Assembly (NCBI GenBank): GCA_028015205.1
Contig: CM051516.1
Location: 32,812,230-32,876,229, forward strand
DNA length: 64,000 bases
Reading direction: 5' to 3'
Source: Mytilisepta virgata
Taxonomy: Eukaryota > Mollusca > Bivalvia > Mytilida > Mytilidae
How positions within the stretch are numbered: position 1 is the first letter of the stretch; the number at the start of each line of letters is the position of its first letter. Under the pieces are notes generated by a model, which was not told where the DNA came from, did no database searches, and worked only from the letters and a program-made list of their open reading frames with translations. The position numbers and the translations under genes were made by a program. This document shows, piece after piece, positions 24,771 to 35,911 of the stretch.

Positions 24771-25734
24771 TTTATCTGGTTTACACTCCCAAATGAATGC
24801 GAATAATTTATCTACAAGAGATTTTATCCAATTTGTATCTGGGTCTGGTAATGATAAAAATAGATAATTAAGTTTTGAAATAATCAATGTTTTAACTATC
24901 GTTATCTTTCCTAAAGGTGAAAGTCGATTTAGACCATATCTTAAGTAAATTTTCGATCTCTTTTAATCTGGGTATAAAATTTAAATGAAAGATGTCATCC
25001 AAGTCTATAGAAAATTTGATACCCAATAAATTAAATCTACTGGAGCCCCATTTTAATCCCACTTGACACAAATAGTATCCTGATTTGCTCCAAATCCATA
25101 TCACCCTGTTTTTTTCAATATTGATTTTAAGTCCTGAAATTTCTGCATAGAATTGTAGAATACGAAGAGATGCATCCAATGAAGAAGAAGAACCATTAAG
25201 TACAAGAGATGTATCATCTGTATTATATCTTTTTTTAATAAAATTCTCAGTATCTCTGCACACAGCAGAAATATGTATGGAGGCAAAGGATCTCCTTGCC
25301 TGCATCCTCTCTGAATAGGAAATAAAACAGAGAAACGGCAGTTCTGTGTAATTGAGGAAGTAATATTTTGGTAAAAGTGTTTATCCAGTTACTAACAGAA
25401 TCTCCAAAATTAAAAAAAAATCATAGTACTATATAGAAAATTCCAGGAAATGGAGTCAAAAGCCTTTTCGAAATCAATCAGAAGAAGGATTCCAGGAATA
25501 TTATACTCTTCTGTAAAATACAGAATATCATATATTAATCTAACATTTTCTCCAATATATCTACCTGGGATAAAACCTGTCTGATCACTGTTATTAAATG
25601 TGATAAAACAGATTTTAACCTCTCAGCAATACAACTTGAAGCTAGTTTATAAGGGTGTTGTATTAAATAAACGTATGAGACGCCAGTTTTTCATATAATG
25701 CTTTAGTTTTCCATCCTTTGGTATACATATTATT
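24771..25734 (-). pseudogene. L1/Tx1-like LINE, middle segment (reverse transcriptase)
   Basis: The minus strand encodes the polymerase palm region. The catalytic box reads YNTDDTSLVLNG, where family members have YADDT. It is followed by AEISGLKINIEKNRVIW and FNLLGIKFSIDLDD. Further 5' (25,647-25,740) is the CIPKDGKLKHYMKNWRLI block that normally reads KNWRPI. The frames are broken in several places, and the Ala of the catalytic box is replaced with a frame disturbance. The copy cannot be active. Confidence 0.7.
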
Positions 25735-28129
25735 AAGTCTCCCAAACAAAGTGGGAGACTTACAGATTTTGACATTTTGCGACTTTTATTAAACATTTTT
25801 TTTCTTTCTCTCCGATTTTGTTCGTTCGAGTTCTCAATAACCGTCAGAGATATGGATCTGAGATTTTCCATGATGAAAGATCAATGTTTCTAGATGTGTC
25901 TAATACTATTCATTTGTCACTGGGAACTGAGCAGTTCAAAGAGGCTAGGGGTTTACTATAGGACCCTATGGGGATTTTTTTTTCATCGAAAAACTCTACG
26001 AGAGTGACCAATAACCGTCTCATACCATATATTTTATTATACACCGTGACAACACTTATTAAATGACATATACCTCTTTCATCTAAGGGGAGGGGGTCAT
26101 CCCCACCCCCAAAAATTTCATATGCAATTAAAATCTATGGCTTTAAATCATATATTTTATTATTCTCCGTAACAAGACGAATTAAATGACATGTACTTCA
26201 TTCTTTCAGTAGGGTGATCCTCACCCCAATAAATCAGAATGTCCAATTATCTCATAAACCGTTAGAATCTTCACCCCTAAACCATATATTTTCTTATTCC
26301 ACATAGTAAGACGCACTAAGTGACACATACCTCGCTTCCCCAAGGGTGTTTCACCACTCCCGTCAATAATGTCCAATTATCTCATAAACCGTTAAAATCC
26401 CCACCCTAAACCATATATTTTCTTATACCCCATGGTAAGACGCACCAAATAACACATACCTCGTTTCACCAGGGAACTATCACCACTCCCTTCATATCAA
26501 TAATGTTCAATTATCTCATAAACCATTAAAATCCCTACCCCTAAACCATATATTTTCTTATTCCCCATGGTAAGACGCACAAACTGGCACATACCTCGCT
26601 TTCCCAGGGGCTTATCACCACTCCCATCAAATCAATTATGTTCAGTTATCTCATAAACCGTTAAAATCCCCAAACCTAAACCATATATATTCTTATTCCC
26701 CATGGTAAGACGCACATAATGACACATGCCTTGTATCCCCAGGAGCTTATAACCACTCCCATCAAATCAATGTTAAAATCCCCACACCTAAACTATACAT
26801 TTTCTTATTCCCCATGGTAAGACGCACCAAGTGACACATACCTCGCTTCCCAGGGGGTTTTCACCACTCCCATCAAAACAATAATGTTCAATTATTTCAT
26901 AAATTTTTGACGGTCAAGCGCGACGTCATAATGAAGATACGACATTATAGCGGCACTGAGAGCGATGCGTATAAACAATACCGTGATTCCCCTTTATTCT
27001 CAATGGGCGTCATTCTCGCCCCCTTAAACCAATTGTCTTGAATTATATAAAATTAAAAATCTGTAAGAAACCTGATATCTAAACCATATCTAAACCGTAT
27101 ATTTTCTTATTCATCGTCACAAAACGCATGAACTGATATATACCTCATTTACCAAAAGATTCATCCCCACCCCCTTTAATCAATTGTCTTTAATTATCTT
27201 GTAAAGCATTGAAATCCCTGCCTCTAAATCATATAATTTCTTTTTCCTCATTATAAGACAAACAGATTAATAAAAAGCTAACACCCCCACCAAAAAGGGG
27301 AAAGGGGGGGGGGGGTTATCCTCGCCCCTCGAATCAATAATTTTTAATTATTTCAAAATCCGAAAAAAAAATTATCCCTGTAACACGTTTTAATACGCAA
27401 TGTTCAAATCTCAAGAATCATTTAACTTCATACCCCGTAACCGCATATATTTCTAATTGCCTATAAAAAGACGCAATAAATGATTTTACACATTGTCCGG
27501 GGAATGGGGATATTCCCTCGTGAAAAATCAACAAAAGACATTGAGGTCCTTTGACCTTAATTATAAACATTTTTATTCTTTGTGAAAATCTCATATATCC
27601 TCAGAGTTCATGTCCGACCCTTTTAATTAAACAATGCATGTATCATCAGTGTTTCTGAATACCTTCGAAACTGCTGGCCGGGATAATCATTATGCCCAAT
27701 TGGTATTGCTCGAGGGGATAATTTACTATTCCCGGAAGATGATAACTTGTTACAAATGTATATATCATAAAAAATATTTTCCAATAAATAATATAAACTG
27801 TATTGGTCGAACTTTTCATTTTTTGTCTGATTTTTATGCAACTCAAGATACAATAAAATAATTTCTCGTAAATGGTTCAGAAATATTGGGATATATCTGT
27901 CAGTGCAGCATGATGACATTGTATGACTAAAACTCGAGTCACAAAAAATACCCATATCACGATTTTCAAGTAACCTCTCCATTAAGTATGCATAAACTTT
28001 ATAGGAATAATTTCCCTAATTCAGTCTCTGAAAAACAAATAATTTATTGAATACAATGTAAGGTATTCGAGATATTAGTTACTTCGTTTGGGAGACTTCG
28101 TAACAGTTCACTGTTACAGTTATTACTCG
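25735..28129. mobile_element. 2.4-kb insertion with terminal inverted repeats and TTATT target duplication
   Basis: It splits the LINE reverse transcriptase. The 5-bp TTATT occurs on both sides (25,730-25,734 and 28,130-28,134), and removing the element plus one copy restores the LINE frame as QGIICIPK. The left end AAGTCTCCCAAACAAAG is matched, reversed, near the right end by CTTCGTTTGGGAGACTTCG (28,083-28,100), and about 30 bases of hairpin sequence follow to the border. There is no transposase. The short frames at 27,623-27,982 are not credible genes. The interior contains the tandem array at 26,013-27,260. Confidence 0.7.
26013..27260. repeat. About 130-bp minisatellite array, roughly ten units
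   Basis: The phrase AAACCATATATTTTCTTATT recurs at about 26,020, 26,150, 26,278, 26,406, 26,546, 26,676, 26,791, 27,097 and 27,225. It is accompanied by CATGGTAAGACGCAC, CACATACCTCGCTT and CCACTCCCATCAA. Units are 115-140 bp and diverged. There is no frame. The array lies wholly inside the 25,735-28,129 insertion. Confidence 0.85.
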
Positions 28130-28134
28130 TTATT

Positions 28135-29735
28135 CCTTGTTTTTGAGTATAACTGATATTTCACCAGTTTGATAGCCATAATTTATGGATCTTATACCAA
28201 TATCAATCCAAAAAGAATTTAAAAAATTCTGCAGTATATCCATCTGACCCCGGACTTTTATTATTTTTTAATCTTTTAAGTGCGGCTGTTAATTCAGAAT
28301 AGCTAATTTCACCTTCCAAGGATAATTTTTGGTTATTATCCAATTTTGGTATATCTTCATAAAGAATTTGCCCCTCTAGATTAACATATTTCAGATTTTC
28401 ATCTTGAGAATAAAGACTTTGATAAAAAATTTTGGCTTTATTTAAAATATCTTTCTGTTTCACAATACAAATGCTATTATCTGAAATTAATTTTGGAATA
28501 GTTTTGTTTATATAATTTCTATTTTCTATATTACAAAAATAATTTGTAGGTTTTTCCCCTTCTTCTATCCACCGAGTTCTAGATCTAATGAAATGTCTCC
28601 TCAGTTTTTCTTGCCTCAACAGTCTCGGTCTTTTTTTTTCTTGAACTGTATCGAAATTATCCCCTGTTTGAATCAGTTGTTCTAAATCTCTGATTTCTTT
28701 AACAACATTGTTTTCCAATTGAACTTTCTCCCTCTTTTTAAAAGATGAGTAAGATACATGTATTGCCCTCCCCGAATTTCCATCAATAGAGTCTCTAGAA
28801 ATAACTGATCATTTATCATAAATTGGATATCTAAATTACTAACATTTTCTATATTTTCATGACAATGTACAAGAGCTGAAACTGTTTTTTAACCTTTATT
28901 ATTTCTGTTTTAACAGCATTAACAAAGTCTTCACCATAAAGAAGTGAATTATTAAATTTCCAAAGCCCCTTACATCTCACAAAATCGTTTATTTGTAAAT
29001 CTAATATAACAGTTGATGATCCGATCTATAGCTATTGTCAATAAACACATCACTAATACCATGAAGAAAGTTATCAGAAACAAGGAAGAAGTCAAGACGA
29101 GCTTGTTTGAGCGGTTTTTTTTCGCCAGGTGTAACGTCTATTTTCTGGATACATTTCTCTGTATGGATAGACAAGATTCTGGACTTCCTTGAACCCCAAA
29201 ATCTTGTCTCTTGCTCCAGGATTATTGATATGTAGATAATTAAATATATCCATAGAGAAGTCTTGAACTAAGTTTAAATCAACTGCAATAATAGTTGACT
29301 TATTTTCGAACAAGTCAATGACGTTAGACATCTTATTATAAAATCCAGGTGTATCCGTATTGAGACCATAAACATTTATTAAGGTAATACGTTTACCTTC
29401 TAATGAAATATCTAACCCAAGAAGGTTACCATCCTCATTATTTTTTAATCTATGAATATTTAAATTCAAAATTCTGATTGAAGAGGATCGCAACCCTCCT
29501 TTGATTAGAAGCAAAGAATTAAATATACATTCTCCATCACACTGATTTCTTATTTGGGTTTCATCCCTTCCCAGAAAAGGTGTGTCTTGTAAAAGATAAA
29601 TATTAAAATTTTTGGACTTCAGGTAATTAAGTACATCTCTCCGTTTCTCTTTTGTAAAAAGACCATGACAATTATAAGTATTTTCAGTGAGTTTATCTTC
29701 ATGTTTGCAGATTATTAAACATGTGCCTTATACAG
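28135..29735 (-). pseudogene. L1/Tx1-like LINE, 5' segment (endonuclease and start of reverse transcriptase)
   Basis: Translation of 29,092-29,700 (minus) gives an apurinic-type endonuclease domain. It begins near NTYNCHGLFTKEKRRDVLNY, continues FNIYLLQDTPFLGRDE, then LINVYGLNTDTPGF and AVDLNLVQDFSMD (family: GDFN). The segment 28,203-28,718 encodes the linker and first polymerase blocks: RWIEEGEKPTNYFCNIENRN, then LKNNKSPGSDGYTAEFFKFF. The order endonuclease-reverse transcriptase and the GEKPT / KSPGxDG wording match the L1/Tx1 group. Frameshifts lie between 28,718 and 29,092. The 5' end abuts the terminal inverted repeat of the next element at 29,749. Confidence 0.75.
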
Positions 29736-29748
29736 AAATGGACACTTA

Positions 29749-31358
29749 TTAGGGACCAACCATTTTATTACCGAGGGGGGCCTGGGATTTTTTCGAAAAA
29801 AATATTTTATGTCCAGATTAGTCTGAAAAAAATATTTTCATTCTCACTATGTCCAAAAAAATTTTTTTAAGTCTGAATATTCCCGAAAAAATTTTTTTGT
29901 TCCAAATCAAATAATTTCAAAAAAATAATGTATATATTAAAATAACACTGACAGTGGAATCTTCAAAAAGTGTATGCTGTGCAGATTCAGAAGACTGGAA
30001 AGGACCATCACAACTTTATAAGAGGTAAATAAAATTATTTCACGTTTTTTGGTTGCTACTATGTACAGCACTGTATTTCTGTGTTTTAAATTTTAGTTTA
30101 TAGTTCCATAATGCATCACATCATGACAAAATTTATAGCTATTCTAAATTTTATGTCAAAGAAAAAAATAACAAGAACATGTACATCAACATTCAACATA
30201 CTTTAAAACCAAAATATGAACATAATACTGCTGGTATATGAACACAACCATGTGAAGTATAAAGTACTGTGACTAGAAAATAAAAAAATGGATGGATTTG
30301 TTACTCCTGAGTAGAAAACGTCAATTTAATTACAGTTTAGAACATTTTTTTCCAATCAACACAAGAAATCGGGGGTATATATGTGACTTTCATATCCTGA
30401 GTAATGTCTTTAGAATTGTCATCCTTTGTAGTAAAGTACATATCTACAGTTTGAACCCTGCGAGTTTTCTTTTCACCAAGCTGACACTTTTCTGCTGCTC
30501 TTATTTTTCTTTTCTCAACTTTCTTCTTGTTTTTCTGTTTTTTGTGGATAAGGCCTTTCTCTGTAGCCGACGTGGTCTTCTCAAATGGAAAGAACATAGG
30601 AAGAACAATAAAACCTATATACAAGGCTAGAGTCGCTGATGACGGTACGGCCTCGATCAAATTAAAATATATAATTGATTCAAATAGGTACCTGAAACAC
30701 TTTGGCCGGTCGAATATATTGGAACGGATTGGGAGTGATCTCATTTCAGTAATAATGAACAGTACTGAAGAATGTCATTCCACTAACTTTAATAAATTCA
30801 TTTCTATTGAATAATAATCTTTTTGAACATTTTACTTTGTTTCCAATAGCAATAAAATTAAAAATTGCACTTGAAAGAATGCATATAAATCACTTTTATG
30901 GAGCTGATAATTTATCTCCTATATATAATCTTTCTATCATATGCTATATAGAAGAAAACTTTTTTTTCAGTTACTCACTCCTGGCAATAACTTACGGAAA
31001 TGGTGGACATTTCAATTGTAGCATTGTGATACAGGGGTCGTGGTACTTGTATGATGGACTAAGAGAATATCACAGTGTTGGAAGTGGCCTAAAAAAGCAA
31101 CCTATACCTCGTCCACGACCTTGGTTACAGACAAAGCCATGCACTTTTTTGTAGAAATGAAATATCTGCTTGAACAATGTATTTGAACTTTTTTTGGAAG
31201 AAAAAAAATTTGCTCATGTATATAATAAAAAAAAAAATTCTGTTTTGCTTGATGTGTGAAAAAAAAATTTGATTTTCGACTGACCTGAAAAAAAATTCTA
31301 TCAGGCATAAAAATCCCAGGCCCCCCCCCTCGGTAAAAAAAATGGTTGGTGCCTTAGT
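29749..31358. mobile_element. 1.6-kb element with about 45-bp terminal inverted repeats
   Basis: The left end (29,749-29,795) contains GGGACCAACCATTTT, ACCGAGGGGGG and CCTGGGATTTTT. The right end (31,309-31,358) is its reverse complement with small length changes in the homopolymers. Immediately inside both ends are A/T tracts rich in TTTTTTC and GAAAAAAA. The interior carries plus-strand coding-like sequence (see 30,580-31,154). A TA target duplication is possible but not certain. It is best read as a DNA transposon or large MITE. Confidence 0.65.
30580..31154 (+). CDS. Unidentified protein fragment inside the inverted-repeat element
   Basis: Two plus-strand open stretches may be exons of one gene. 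The first (about 30,580-30,814) gives YKARVADDGTASIKLKY and RYLKHFGRSNILERIG. The second follows a good acceptor (TTTTTTTTCAG at 30,960-30,970) and gives LLAITYGNGGHFNCSIV, then QGSWYLYDGLREYHSVGSG. The GGHF...WYLYDG pattern recalls the His-containing strand pair of papain-like deubiquitinases or Ulp1-type proteases, often carried by metazoan transposons; this is a resemblance only. The catalytic Cys part is not seen. I cannot name the product. It could be a captured host gene fragment or a transposon-encoded accessory protein, and it is probably incomplete. Confidence 0.3.
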
Positions 31359-33994
31359 AATATTTGTGAATGTTGAAAATAGCAAACATGCATAATGAGA
31401 ATAACAGGACCTAGTTCAATTCTATTGCGAATTTGATTGTAATAAGTATGAATATTAAAGCACAATTTACCTGTTAACTAGAGTTTCCCTTTCAGATTTC
31501 TGTATTTCCCAATCCTTATAACACCTGTACCAACAAATAAAGTTTTGCAATTTATAATAAGTATATGAAATGTATATGCCAAAAATGCAAAAGAAAACAT
31601 AAAAGCAAATACTGTCGTCCAAAAAAGAGATTTCAAATTGTTTTGTATGATAAGATTGGCTATTACTGTTTAAAGAGAGATAACTCCAGTTCAGCAATTA
31701 ATGATATTGTTATAATTTAATATCTCTTTCTTGTACATACATGTTGTTTATAAAATAATTGGTACAATTTTCCTTTGCATACACTTTAAATGTATTTATC
31801 ATTTATATGACAATCTTAATATTGCATATATAGAACAAGTTTCTTTTTCAATTAGAAGGCAAAGAAAAACTATAATTTCTATATACTATAATAGTTTATA
31901 AAATCAATAACAACATCAAATCAAATCATATCTGTGTATAAGGTTGATTATCCTGCAGTACTCTGATTCTGTAAGGTTATTGTTATCGTTACAAGCCAAT
32001 CCAAATGTGTTGTTTATAAATAGGGCTTTTTAAAAGAATAATAAATATTAATCCAAATTACCATACATAGTAACCAGAAATAAATAAAAAGAATGATCCA
32101 CGTACTTTTTATTCTGTCTGGACTGAAATTTAAGGTTTTATAACTGTTTTGAACTCAGAAATGCTATTATTTATGAACCAGCTGTTACTTTTCTCTGGAA
32201 TGTACAGAATTTTAACTATTATATTCAACAACCTACATACATGACGTATGCATAATATACTAATTATATTTTAAAACAAATTCATACACACAAAAATTTA
32301 AAAACCGGTCCTGAGAGATCATCCCATTTGTCATATTTTTGGGTGACTGGGTGTTTTGGTAAATGTTGATCACTCAGGACAAGGTTCTCTGAAATATAGT
32401 CACATGAACGGTAAATTATAAAGCATAAATAATAAACAGATTCCATGCAAGTAGACATAAACAAAATAATATAACATAAATAACAGCAAAGGCAAAAAAA
32501 GTAAATAAACAGAAAAGCTTCAACTAAATATATTGTAAAGAAGCAAACTGAAATTAATTAAGCTAAGCATAAGCATAATTCAAACACTATACATTCGGCA
32601 AGATTAGTTTATTTCAATTAAATCATATAAATTTTAAATTGAGTATCCTTCATATTTAGGCATATGGATAAGTTCTTTCACCTCATATATAGCAAAAACA
32701 ATTCTAGCAACAGAAAGTAAGAGGAAAGCTGGGTCATATTTGATTTCAAAAGGTATAAATATATTTTGTTTGGGGTATTTTACAAAATGAAACAAAATCT
32801 TACACCCCTCCCCCAAAATTATTATTTTGTTTTTAAATTTTTACTTATTTAGATTTAGATGCGACCCACTTTGATCCCCCCTTTCTTCAATTTATACAAA
32901 CAAAGATGTACAGGCACATCTGTATTTGTATACATGTATATATTTGTCGCCTGTCATACTTACTAGTAATATAAACTACCTTTCTTTTAGAAAGAAATAT
33001 TGGGATCTACTGTTTTTACTACTTATTTTGATGCACATGTATTATCTGTACAGAGAATATTACCATTTTAAAATATAGATAAAAGATATACTTGTGAATA
33101 TAGATTCATGCAACATTTTCTTGTGTGTGTCGTTATGTCTTTCACAATTATTGTTTGCTTCAGGTTTAAGCCAGATATCACAAAAAGTGACAGTCTTGGT
33201 AATATTGATATATATTATGTTTTTATTTTATATTTGAAAAGTACAAAAAACGAATTCAGAAAAAGTCAGGTCGTAAAGCTTTTGTAGAACAGTATATACC
33301 CAATATGTCTATAAGGAGTACCTTTATTTTTTGACACTTTCAAAATTGTCAAAATTACTATCATTGTGACTTTTTTATGCAAGTAACTCACTTTCAGACC
33401 TTATGGAGTGTTTTTTTCATCATTATAAATCATTTTAGCCATATATTTTGTTGTGAAATGATACATGTATCGTCAGTGAATTAGTTCATAGGGTTGAAAT
33501 CTATTCAAATATGTTAAATATTAAAGATCTTATCGATTTATAAAATATCTGAAGGTTTCTACTCTATCGATATACTGCCAGAATTAATCATATATAGATT
33601 ATCCCAGTCCTTTAACTTACTATAAGTTGAAAAACTGAAATTTCAATTCTTTAATTGAATTGTGTATAAAAAATATACTGAATGAATGACAGATGTTTAT
33701 ACTTGTAGATAATCCGTACTACTTGAAGTTTTTTAATCACTCCAATATCAGTTACTTAATTAGCGGATCCAGAGCGTGCCTAGAGGGCGTAACCCCCCCC
33801 CCCCCCCTTTCCCCCTTTCCCTTTTTGATCGGCAAAATAATATTTATTTAATCGATATATATGATTTTTCACCATAAAATCGTCAAAGGAATTTACATTT
33901 TCCAATTATAAATTTTACGCCCTCTTTTCAAAAATCCTTGATCCACCCTTGGACTTGACTAGTAAAGACGAAACTGGTTTTGAATGTATGAAGT
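31359..33994. other. Intergenic AT-rich sequence
   Basis: No gene or structured repeat is supported. A C-run tract lies at about 33,791-33,820 (C and T homopolymers). Confidence 0.4.
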
Positions 33995-34015
33995 CATTTG
34001 TTCGGAGAACAAATG
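33995..34015. repeat. Hairpin CATTTGTTC/GAACAAATG
   Basis: A perfect 9-bp inverted repeat with a 3-base loop marks the left end of the repeat-rich block that follows (TGACCTATGACATC phrase at about 34,030). Confidence 0.6.
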
Positions 34016-34159
34016 TGAGGTCTTTCCCTTGACCTATGACATCATACAACTTGGACCCAACAGACTTGTAGAGTTCAAAGAACAAAGTTCAAGCAAGCAA
34101 CATCTTTTCTGTTAGTTTTTGTTCTAAAGTTTTAAAGATAAACACTATTTTTAATATAA

Positions 34160-35265
34160 AGGGGCCCTGTCAGGACAAATTTATATAAACTAGATATCAT
34201 GGAGATGGTACCCATCTCTGTGGGCCCCGCTATAAAAACCTGGGCACCACAGGGCACCCATACAAAACCGAATTATTTAACCTTAAGACCGCAGATCAAG
34301 ATTGAAGGTAAGGTAATCCAAGGGTGGAGCAAAATGAAACAAACTTGATCTGCACCTCGTCAAGGTAGACTTACATACCAACAAGAGTTAACACTTAAGT
34401 ATGTCTTGCCTGCTGGAACCTTCAAAAACAATAATTCTTTCCACTATATTTTCATAAATTTATAAGGATTTTCAGTTTCTGAGACCAAAAGGTGTTTATA
34501 AAACTTGAACATTGCTAATATATGCAATAAAAATTATCAAAGTCACTAAACCAGAAAATCAAGGTCAAGGTTAAAAGATAGGGATGCAACTGTGCTAAGC
34601 TATTACTAGGGCATATGCATACCAAGTTTCATCAACCTAAGACCTATAATTCTTGAGATATGGATGTGCTCATAAAACCTTAACACTGCTATTATATGCA
34701 TTGAAAATTGTCAAAGTCACTCAACCAGAAAATCAAGGGCATGGTCACAAGATGGGGATGCAACTGTGCTAAGCTACTACTGGGCATATGCATACCCAGT
34801 TTCATCAACCTAGGGCCTATAGTTCTTGAGATATGGAGGTGCTGATAAAACTTTAACACTGCTATTATATGCATTAAAAATGGTCAAAGTCACTCAACCA
34901 GAAAATCAAGATGGGGATGCAACTGTGCTAAGCTATTACTGGGGCATATGTATACCAAGTTTCATCAACCTAGGACTTGTAGTTCTTTAGATATGGAGGT
35001 GCTCATAAAACCTTAACACTGCTATTATATGTATTGAAAGTTGTCAAAGTCACTCAACCGGAAAATTAAGGTCAAAAGATGGGGATGCAACTGTGCTAAA
35101 CTACTACTGGGGCATATGCATACCAAGTTTCATCAACCTAGGACTTATAGTTCTTGAGATATGGCGGTGCTCATAAAACTTTAACACAAAAGTCAACGCC
35201 GCAGCCGTCGCCGGTAAAGTAACACCTATGTCCCGCTCTGCTTCGCAGGCGAGACAAAAATTGGT
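34160..35265. repeat. 160-180-bp tandem repeat, four units, in a dispersed element
   Basis: The word AACACTGCTATTATATGCAT and its variants recur at about 34,505, 34,684, 34,853 and 35,013, with TCAAAGTCACTCAACCAGAAA and CATACCAAGTTTCATCAACC in each unit. The block closes with CGCCGGTAAAGTAACACC and CGCAGGCGAGACAAAAA. There is no coding potential. Confidence 0.8.
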
Positions 35266-35395
35266 TCAATATCTGGAAGAATTTGTTTAAAAAAGTGCGG
35301 GAAACTGAAATTTTAGTAAATTTTTTCTAAGTCCAAGGGGCATAAATAAAATAACAATCCAAAGATACCAATATTAGATATAGTAAATTTATACT

Positions 35396-35442
35396 ATGCT
35401 GTATACGACGCATTTCAAGGAGTTACCTCTCATCAGCAGCAT
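35396..35442 (-). ncRNA. Type I hammerhead ribozyme, downstream copy on the minus strand
   Basis: Read on the minus strand: stem I 5' strand ATGCTG (35442-35437), core CTGATGA (35436-35430), stem II GAGG/CCTT with loop TAACT, then GAA, stem III ATGC/GTAT with loop GTC, the cleavage base A (35402) and stem I 3' strand CAGCAT (35401-35396). Stem I is six perfect pairs. Stem II has one G-U pair next to the core, and stem III has one G-U pair. All conserved core bases are present. Cleavage is predicted between 35402 and 35401, after the triplet ATA. Confidence 0.85.
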
Positions 35443-35773
35443 TAAAACCGAAACATTTGGAAGACCAAAAACCAAACTTATATTAAACAAGAAGTACTCA
35501 ACCAAAAATACCGAAATAGTAAGCCAAATTTCAGCTAAGGAGATCTACCATGTGCAATACAAAGAATGAACCCTTAGTATTTCTATTATTTTTGAATTTT
35601 GCTAAATACTGGTAATTTCTGTAACAAATCAATGAATAATCATGTCAGACAAGTCTGACGACTGGGTTGGCGAATACCCTCGGGGACCTAGGGTCCACCA
35701 GCAGAGGCATCATCCCAGGAGTTTCAAAATAACAATCCAAAGATACCAATATTAGATATAGTAAATTTATACT

Positions 35774-35820
35774 ATGCTGTATACGACGCATTTCAAGGAG
35801 TTACCTCTCATCAGCAGCAT
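35774..35820 (-). ncRNA. Type I hammerhead ribozyme, upstream copy on the minus strand
   Basis: Its sequence is identical to the ribozyme at 35,396-35,442. The core CTGATGA is at 35814-35808 and predicted cleavage lies between 35780 and 35779. The pair of cleavage sites defines a 378-nt excised RNA. Confidence 0.85.
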
Positions 35821-35911
35821 TAATTATCGTAGTGGAACGAAACGTAAACTTGATCTGTAACTCATCAAGGTAGACTCACACCAAAAATCAGCTTGATATC
35901 TGCAACCATTT

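Larger units (their letters stand above)
35348..35823 (-). mobile_element. Retrozyme-like element: hammerhead ribozymes in two identical 98-bp direct repeats
   Basis: Two copies of the same 98 bp (35,348-35,445 and 35,726-35,823) are identical base for base and lie 378 bp apart. Each contains, on the minus strand, a complete type I hammerhead ribozyme. The 280 bp between them has no open frame. This is the layout known for retrozymes, which are small non-autonomous retroelements. Their RNA self-cleaves at both ribozymes, is ligated to a circle (here predicted 378 nt) and is reverse-transcribed with borrowed machinery. Retrozymes and hammerhead-bearing Penelope-like elements are known from plants and metazoans, bivalves among them to my knowledge. 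The identity of the repeats suggests a young copy. No target-site duplication was recognised. Confidence 0.8.

Noticed and set aside
26013..27260. CRISPR-like regular repeat spacing
   Set aside because: Units are long, diverged and continuous, with no unique spacers, in a eukaryotic genome. This is a minisatellite.
27623..27982. 119-residue minus-strand frame
   Set aside because: Inside the 2.4-kb insertion, overlapped by frames on both strands, with no recognisable domain.
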